5,299 nt of DNA from Stenotrophomonas maltophilia (GTDB lineage Bacteria; Pseudomonadota; Gammaproteobacteria; Xanthomonadales; Xanthomonadaceae), in the NCBI GenBank assembly GCA_002386405.1, contig DGIP01000041.1, positions 1-5,299 on the forward strand. Reading direction: 5' to 3'. This document shows, in pieces, positions 1 through 5,299 of the stretch (position 1 is its first letter; the number at the start of each line of letters is the position of its first letter). Under the pieces are notes generated by a model. The model was not told the origin of the DNA. It saw only the letters and a list, made by a program, of their open reading frames with translations, and searched no databases. The position numbers and the translations under genes were made by a program.

Positions 1-66
1 CCCGCCGACCCTCGACGGTGTGTTGGTGGCCACGGCAAGATCAACGGCGGCTTCGATCATTTTCAT
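1..66 (-). CDS. Possible start of a small unknown protein, truncated by the window edge
   Basis: On the minus strand an ATG at 66-64, with a second in-frame ATG at 60-58, opens a frame that runs off the window after 22 codons, reading MKMIEAAVDLAVATNTPSRV and onward. The frame is open upstream as far as a TAG at 117-115, so a longer start is possible, but that stretch overlaps the palindrome at 100-118. There is no convincing Shine-Dalgarno sequence before either ATG. I do not recognise the protein. The opposite strand is also open here (frame 1, positions 1-195), as is common in GC-rich DNA, so openness alone carries little weight. It may be non-coding or part of a repeat-associated segment. 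Confidence 0.15.
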   Translation of the reverse strand, partial: MKMIEAAVDLAVATNTPSRVGG

Positions 67-99
67 GCGTTGCCGGACGGTGGTGGGTTCCGTGCGTTC

Positions 100-118
100 G
101 TTCGGGAGCCGAACCTAC
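100..118 (-). repeat. Probable SMAG/REP palindrome, minus orientation
   Basis: Read on the minus strand, GTAG (118-115) is followed by a perfect 6-bp stem, GTTCGG pairing with CCGAAC, around a 3-nt loop (stem arms 100-105 and 109-114). GTAG followed directly by a short hairpin is the hallmark of the SMAG elements of Stenotrophomonas maltophilia. The element lies head-to-head with the palindrome at 131-155, 12 nt away. The stem is shorter than in its partner, so the call is less certain. Confidence 0.45.
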
Positions 119-130
119 CAACGGCACCAC

Positions 131-155
131 GTAGAGCCACGCCCTGCGTGGCTGC
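131..155 (+). repeat. SMAG-type REP palindrome, plus orientation
   Basis: GTAG at 131-134 is followed at once by a perfect 8-bp stem (AGCCACGC at 135-142, GCGTGGCT at 146-153) with a CCT loop. This fits the SMAG (GTAG palindrome) family of short extragenic repeats known from Stenotrophomonas maltophilia, which often lie just beyond gene ends and can fold in RNA. It sits 58 bp beyond the stop codon of the minus-strand transporter gene. A short run of four T (157-160) follows on the plus strand, too weak to call a terminator. Confidence 0.65.
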
Positions 156-184
156 CTTTTGCCACCGCACGCGGCCCCCTGCCA

Positions 185-209
185 GTAAGAACTGAATCGC
201 CGCTCTTAC
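185..209. repeat. Inverted repeat just after the transporter stop codon
   Basis: GTAAGA (185-190) and TCTTAC (204-209) form a perfect 6-bp inverted repeat with a 13-nt spacer, only 3 bp beyond the stop codon (213-215) of the minus-strand BCCT gene. It could cap the 3' end of that mRNA, but no T-run follows on the minus strand, so it does not qualify as an intrinsic terminator. A chance occurrence is possible. Confidence 0.3.
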
Positions 210-212
210 GCG

Positions 213-1784
213 CTAACCATCCGCCCGAGACGCCTCATCGCGCGTCTCTTCCTGCGCGGCGATCTCGCGCTCGATCCAGGCATCCATCATCCGCCGCGCG
301 CGCAACGCACGGCGGCGCTGCAGCGCATATTCCATGTCGAGCACGCGATACAGCGACCACATCACCGCCAGCATCAGCAGTGCGAAGGGCAGGGCGGCGA
401 TGGTGATCATGCCCTGCAGCGCATCCAGGCCGCCGGCGAGCAGCAGCACGCCGGCGATCAATGCAATGGCCACGCCCCAGGTGATCTTCCGCGACAGCGG
501 CGGGTCGCCGGCTTCGTCGGTGGACATGCTGGCCAGTACCAGTACCGCCGAGTCTGCCGAGGTGACGAAGAAGATCATCAGCAGCACCAGCGCGATCACC
601 GAGAGCACGGTGGGCATCGGCAGGCTGTCGAACATGGTGAACAACACGGTTTCGTAGCCGTTGCCGAGTGCCTGCACCAGGTCGACATGGCCGAAGATCT
701 GCGACCACAGTGCGGTGCCGCCGAACACCGAGAACCACAGGAAGCCGAGCACGCTGGGCGCGATCACCACGCCGAGCACGAATTCGCGGATGCTGCGTCC
801 GCGCGAGACGCGGGCGATGAACGAGCCCACGAACGGTGCCCAGGCGATCCACCACGCCCAGTAGAAGATCGTCCAGTCGGCCACCCAGGTGCTGCCCGAG
901 AAGGGCGACATCCGCAGGCTCATGGTCACCAGCTGGTTGAGGTAGGCGCCAATGGTGGTAGTGAAGGTATCGAAGATGAATCCGGTGGGCCCCAGCACCA
1001 GCACCAGCGCCAGCAGCAGGGCGGCCAGCGCCAGGTTGGCGTTTGACAGCCACTTGATGCCACGGTGCACGCCGCTGGCGGTGGAAGCCATGTACAGGAA
1101 GAATGCCACCACGATGATGGTCAGCTGCAGCGGCACGCCGGCGTGGAGGCCGAACACCCGCTCCAGCCCGGCGGCGATCTGGATGGTGCCAAAGCCCAGC
1201 GTGGTCGCCACGCCGATCGCGGTGGCGACCACGGCCGCCACGTTGACCACGGCGCCGACCCAGCCACGGTGATGGGCGCCGATCAACGGCTGCAACAGGT
1301 CGCTGATCAATCCACGGCCGTTGCGGTTGAACTGGAACCAGGCCATCGCCAGCCCGATGAGCGCGTAGATCGCCCACGGGTGCAGGCCCCAGTGGAAGAA
1401 CGCATAGCGCATCGAGGCGCGCGCCGCTTCCATGCTCTGCGGCGGCAGGCCTTCGGGCGGGGTGACGAAGTGCGAGACCGGTTCGGCCGCACCCCAGAAC
1501 ACCAGGCCGATGCCCATGCCGGCGGCGAACAGCATCGACATCCAGCTGGCATTGGAAAAGTCCGGCTCGGCATCTTCGCCGCCGATCCGCAGCGAGCCCA
1601 GCCGGCCGAAGGCAAGGTAGAGCAGGAAGGAGAGCGTGATGAATACCACCAGCAGGTACAGCCAGCCGGCACCGCGGACGATGTGGACCAGGCCGCCACG
1701 CACGACCTCGGTGAACAGGTCAGGGGCAATACCCGCGGCCAGCACCAGCAGCACCACCAGCGCGATGGAAAGTCGAAATACCAT
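213..1784 (-). CDS. BCCT-family betaine/carnitine/choline transporter
   Basis: The product is a 523-residue inner-membrane secondary transporter of the BCCT family, which imports betaine-like quaternary ammonium compounds. About 12 hydrophobic helices span residues 4-480. Family signatures visible are GMGIGLVFWGAAEP (89-102), HWGLHPWAIY (131-140; W132, W137 and Y140 correspond to the aromatic substrate box), ATTLGFG (193-199), DWTIFYWAWW (303-312, an exact BCCT signature), SRGRSIREF (327-335) and TSADSA (408-413, equivalent to a Na+ site region of BetP). Glycine, not aspartate, in GMGIG favours a Na+-coupled betaine-type carrier over a BetT-like H+/choline carrier; this is inference. A charged tail of about 40 residues (484-523), Arg-rich then acidic, resembles the regulatory C-terminus of osmosensing BCCTs. 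I chose the ATG at 1784 because helix 1 starts right after it. An in-frame ATG at 1829 adds 15 residues, and neither has a clear Shine-Dalgarno. The gene is divergent from thiC. Confidence 0.95.
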   Translation of the reverse strand: MVFRLSIALVVLLVLAAGIAPDLFTEVVRGGLVHIVRGAGWLYLLVVFITLSFLLYLAFGRLGSLRIGGEDAEPDFSNASWMSMLFAAGMGIGLVFWGAAEPVSHFVTPPEGLPPQSMEAARASMRYAFFHWGLHPWAIYALIGLAMAWFQFNRNGRGLISDLLQPLIGAHHRGWVGAVVNVAAVVATAIGVATTLGFGTIQIAAGLERVFGLHAGVPLQLTIIVVAFFLYMASTASGVHRGIKWLSNANLALAALLLALVLVLGPTGFIFDTFTTTIGAYLNQLVTMSLRMSPFSGSTWVADWTIFYWAWWIAWAPFVGSFIARVSRGRSIREFVLGVVIAPSVLGFLWFSVFGGTALWSQIFGHVDLVQALGNGYETVLFTMFDSLPMPTVLSVIALVLLMIFFVTSADSAVLVLASMSTDEAGDPPLSRKITWGVAIALIAGVLLLAGGLDALQGMITIAALPFALLMLAVMWSLYRVLDMEYALQRRRALRARRMMDAWIEREIAAQEETRDEASRADG

Positions 1785-1820
1785 GCGCGGCAGTCTAGCC
1801 AGCGGGGCATGAGCTTGCTG

Positions 1821-1850
1821 TTCACACATCCGGTGCAGGTGTGGTCTAAT
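1821..1850 (+). promoter_or_regulatory. Candidate sigma70-type promoter of thiC
   Basis: TTCACA (1821-1826) matches the -35 consensus TTGACA in five of six positions. TCTAAT (1845-1850) matches the -10 consensus TATAAT in five of six. The spacer is 18 bp. Transcription would start near 1856-1858, exactly where the first paired strand of the TPP riboswitch begins, which supports the assignment. The region lies between the divergent transporter start and thiC. No start site has been measured here, so this is a prediction from spacing and consensus. Confidence 0.55.
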
Positions 1851-1856
1851 CCGCCC

Positions 1857-3861
<2,005 letters not shown>

Positions 3862-3896
3862 GCTTCGGCCACCGACACAGGGGCAGGGACACCACG

Positions 3897-4574
3897 ATGG
3901 CGATAGCGCGCACCACCCGATGGCTGGCCATCGCCCGCCGGCACCCCTCGGCCTGGTTGCTGGGGGTGCAGCTGCTGGGCGTGCTGCTGTACCCGGCCAT
4001 GGACGAGTCCGGGGCCGGCCGCGCGCTGTTCGGCGCCTTCGGCATCGCGGTGCTCGGCTTGGCGCTGTGGGTGGTGCGGCGCAGCCCGCTGGGCATGTGG
4101 GTGGCCCTGCTGCTGGCCATTCCCTCGGTGGTGTTCTCCCTGTCGGGAGCGCTGCTGGGGCGGCCGGCGCTGGTCACCACCGCCCAGCTGCTGGAATGCC
4201 TGCTGTACTTCTACACGGCCGGCAGCCTGATCGCCTACATGCTGCAGGACCACAAGGTGACCCGCGACGAGCTGTTCGCCGCGGGCGCCACCTTCACGCT
4301 GCTGGCCTGGGCATTCGCCTTCGCCTTCGCGGTCTGCCAGCAGTGGTACCCGGGCAGTTTCGTGGCCACCAGCGAGAGCGAACTGCGCACCTGGATGGAG
4401 CTGCTTTATCTCAGCTTCAGTTTATTGTCCGGGGTAGGCCTGAGCGACGTGGTGCCGGTGCATCCGCAGGCACGCGCGCTGGTGATGCTGGAACAGTTCG
4501 CAGGCGTGATGTACGTAGCGTTGGTGGTGTCGCGACTGGTCGGATTGACCATGATCCGCAATACGCGAAACTGA
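3897..4574 (+). CDS. Ion-channel-family-like membrane protein with atypical pore
   Basis: This is a 225-residue predicted inner-membrane protein. Hydrophobic segments lie at about residues 17-35, 42-60, 65-87, 96-116, 126-147 and 192-217, with a re-entrant, pore-helix-like stretch at 166-180. The C-terminal layout (LYLSFSLLSG, then VGLSDVVPV, then an LEQFAGVMYVALVVSRLVGL helix) matches bacterial potassium-channel-like proteins whose pore normally reads TTVGYGD. Here that position reads SGVGLSD (178-184), so selective potassium conduction is doubtful. The ATG at 3897 has AGGGA (3885-3889) 7 nt upstream; the longer open frame back to 3765 overlaps thiC in another frame and is not credible. It lies 35 bp after thiC with no terminator between, so it may be cotranscribed. 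The function is unknown; a non-conducting or sensory relative of the channel fold is possible. Confidence 0.8.
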   Translation: MAIARTTRWLAIARRHPSAWLLGVQLLGVLLYPAMDESGAGRALFGAFGIAVLGLALWVVRRSPLGMWVALLLAIPSVVFSLSGALLGRPALVTTAQLLECLLYFYTAGSLIAYMLQDHKVTRDELFAAGATFTLLAWAFAFAFAVCQQWYPGSFVATSESELRTWMELLYLSFSLLSGVGLSDVVPVHPQARALVMLEQFAGVMYVALVVSRLVGLTMIRNTRN

Positions 4575-4635
4575 ATCGGCGATAAAAAATTACTGAATCA
4601 ATGCTAAAAAGTTTCTGAATCGCAGATAAAAAATT
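4570..4635. repeat. Three contiguous 22-bp AT-rich tandem repeats
   Basis: Copies occupy 4570-4591, 4592-4613 and 4614-4635 with no spacer. Invariant positions are CTGAATC, then three variable bases, G, one variable base, TAAAAA, one variable base and TT. Copies 1 and 3 agree at 19 of 22 positions, 1 and 2 at 17, and 2 and 3 at 16. The first copy includes the TGA stop (4572-4574) of the channel-like gene, and the last ends inside the minus-strand T-tract of the adjoining terminator. A period of 22 bp is close to two helical turns, so equivalent bases face the same side of the DNA. This resembles a protein-binding array, but the function is unknown. Confidence 0.85.
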
Positions 4636-4654
4636 CGCGCCAAGAGGCGCGAAT
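4625..4654 (-). terminator. Rho-independent terminator acting on the minus strand
   Basis: ATTCGCGCC (4633-4641) and GGCGCGAAT (4646-4654) form a perfect 9-bp, GC-rich stem with a 4-nt loop. Read on the minus strand, the hairpin is followed immediately by a run of T (complement of the A-run 4627-4632), the classic intrinsic terminator layout. On the plus strand the hairpin is followed by GTTGAAGC, so it would end the thiC/channel transcript only poorly, though the hairpin could still protect that 3' end. No recognised minus-strand gene lies directly upstream (4655 onwards), which leaves its client unexplained. Confidence 0.75.
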
Positions 4655-4740
4655 GTTGAAGCAATTTATGTGGATTCGTCGGCGAGAGAGGCCTGATGTC
4701 CTCTGCGCGCACAGGCGCAGTTAACCGGCATAGGCTAGTA
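4625..4740 (-). ncRNA. Candidate small RNA ending at the orphan terminator
   Basis: The minus strand upstream of the terminator has no recognisable gene but can fold. One hairpin pairs 4703-4708 with 4715-4720 (CTGCGC and GCGCAG, 6-nt loop). Another pairs 4687-4691 with 4700-4704 (AGAGG and CCTCT, 8-nt loop). The two share two bases, so they cannot both form completely. An AT-richer stretch (4655-4686) then leads to the terminator stem. I found no strong minus-strand promoter, so the 5' end at 4740 is arbitrary. A 60-codon minus-strand frame (4590-4772) also covers the area, but it runs through the terminator and repeats and has no family resemblance. This call rests mainly on the terminator. 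Confidence 0.2.
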
Positions 4741-4750
4741 TTCGCGCGCT

Positions 4751-4775
4751 TCAGTGTCTTTGCCCTTTGCACTGA
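4751..4775. repeat. Inverted repeat upstream of the winged-helix gene
   Basis: TCAGTG (4751-4756) and CACTGA (4770-4775) form a perfect 6-bp inverted repeat with a 13-nt spacer. It lies about 93 bp before the winged-helix gene start. Two TTCGAT direct copies (4802-4807 and 4818-4823, 16 bp apart) lie nearer the gene. OmpR-type regulators usually bind direct repeats, so the TTCGAT pair would be the better operator candidate. All are short enough to be chance matches. Confidence 0.25.
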
Positions 4776-4867
4776 TGACGTGTGCGGAATCTGGCGGTTC
4801 GTTCGATCTGTGGTTGATTCGATGAATGCTGCGTTCCTGTTGTTCAGTTGTATTACGTAACGCCGGA

Positions 4868-5263
4868 ATGATCAGCCTGGATAGTGAGACACCCGCTGCC
4901 GACCGCCTGAGGATCGGCGATTGCACCATCACGCTGTCGTCGCGTGAGGTGGTGGTGGAGGGCGCGCGTCGTCCGCGCCGGCTCACGCCCAAGGCGCTGG
5001 GTGTGCTCAAGGTGCTCATGCGCGTGCCCGGTGCGGTGGTGACCCGCGACGAACTGTTCGCCGAGGTCTGGCCCGACACGCTGCCCACCAACGATGTGCT
5101 GACCCAGGCCATCACCCAGCTGCGCAAGGCGTTCTCGCGCGACGATGACGCCGGCACCGCTTATATCGAAACCATCGCCAAGACCGGTTACCGGCTGCTG
5201 CAGCCGGTATCGGTGCTGGTGGAGCCCGGCCCGGACGTCGATGCCGCGCCCAATGAGGACTAA
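4868..5263 (+). CDS. Stand-alone OmpR/CadC-type winged-helix DNA-binding protein
   Basis: This is a 131-residue protein consisting almost entirely of a trans_reg_C (OmpR/PhoB-type) winged-helix domain at about residues 13-114. The N-terminal beta strands (LRIGDCTITL) are followed by helix 1 at LTPKALGVLKVL (39-50), TRDELFAEVWPD (59-70), the recognition helix NDVLTQAITQLRKAF (75-89) and the wing YIETIAKTGYRLL (99-111). The tail is short and acidic. There is no receiver domain and no membrane segment, whereas most relatives with this domain are response regulators or CadC-like membrane sensors of several hundred residues. I chose the ATG at 4868, close to the conserved domain; GGA directly adjoins it, and no ideal Shine-Dalgarno is visible. 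An in-frame ATG at 4826 would add 14 residues of Cys-containing sequence atypical for the family. The regulated genes are unknown. Confidence 0.88.
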   Translation: MISLDSETPAADRLRIGDCTITLSSREVVVEGARRPRRLTPKALGVLKVLMRVPGAVVTRDELFAEVWPDTLPTNDVLTQAITQLRKAFSRDDDAGTAYIETIAKTGYRLLQPVSVLVEPGPDVDAAPNED

Positions 5264-5299
5264 CGCGATTCGCTGGCCGCCGTGTTCGCCGCGGCCACC
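5241..5299 (+). CDS. Possible overlapping downstream gene, truncated by the window edge
   Basis: In the +1-shifted frame relative to the winged-helix gene, ATG codons at 5241 and 5253 open a frame that reaches the window edge without a stop, reading MPRPMRTNAIRWPPCSPRP. Either start would overlap the winged-helix stop codon (5261-5263), an arrangement typical of translationally coupled genes. GGA at 5232-5234 is a weak possible ribosome site for 5241. With fewer than 20 residues visible, no family can be named. A coupled gene carrying the missing membrane or sensor part of a CadC-like system is one guess; a chance open frame is equally possible. Confidence 0.25.
   Translation, partial: MPRPMRTNAIRWPPCSPRP

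Noticed and set aside
185..202. ACTGAATCGCCG at 191-202 resembles the start of the first 22-bp repeat (11 of 12 bases)
   Set aside because: It lacks the TAAAAA half of the repeat and stands alone. A 12-base near match is not enough to call a fourth copy.
4590..4772. A 60-codon minus-strand frame in the intergenic region
   Set aside because: It passes through the terminator stem and into the 22-bp repeats, has no ribosome site that I can see, and resembles no family.

Overview
The window looks like a chromosomal segment of a high-GC gammaproteobacterium of the Xanthomonadaceae, most likely Stenotrophomonas. The evidence is strongly GC-biased codon use with long antisense shadow frames, a ThiC protein of the Xanthomonas/Stenotrophomonas type, and a GTAG-headed short palindrome (131-155) that matches the SMAG class of REP elements described in S. 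maltophilia. The genus call is inference. No mobile element, CRISPR array, rRNA or tRNA is visible.

Layout. Positions 1-212 hold no complete gene: there is a head-to-head pair of short palindromes (100-118 and 131-155), a possible start of a small minus-strand reading frame (66 to the window edge), and an inverted repeat just after a stop codon. Positions 213-1784 (minus) encode a complete 12-helix BCCT-family transporter, probably for betaine or a related quaternary ammonium compound. A compact 72-bp divergent region then leads to a plus-strand transcript with a candidate sigma70-type promoter, a textbook TPP riboswitch (1857-1943), a 124-nt expression platform and thiC (2068-3861). ThiC makes the pyrimidine half of thiamin, so the riboswitch closes a feedback loop on thiamin pyrophosphate. 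Complementary segments in the leader suggest control by hiding the Shine-Dalgarno sequence rather than by transcription termination.

Downstream of thiC, after only 35 bp and no visible terminator, lies a small membrane protein (3897-4574) resembling the ion-channel family but with a degenerate pore signature. Its stop codon sits inside three contiguous AT-rich 22-bp tandem repeats (4570-4635). These abut a perfect 9-bp hairpin whose T-tract lies on the minus strand, so it reads as a minus-strand terminator although no obvious minus-strand gene feeds it. After about 210 bp of non-coding DNA comes a short OmpR/CadC-type winged-helix protein (4868-5263) with neither receiver nor membrane domain. 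A second frame may start overlapping its end and run out of the window.

The core (BCCT, riboswitch, thiC) is ordinary housekeeping content. The items deserving a second look are the 22-bp repeat array with its orphan terminator, the switching geometry of the thiC leader, the non-canonical pore of the channel-like protein, and the split-looking winged-helix regulator.
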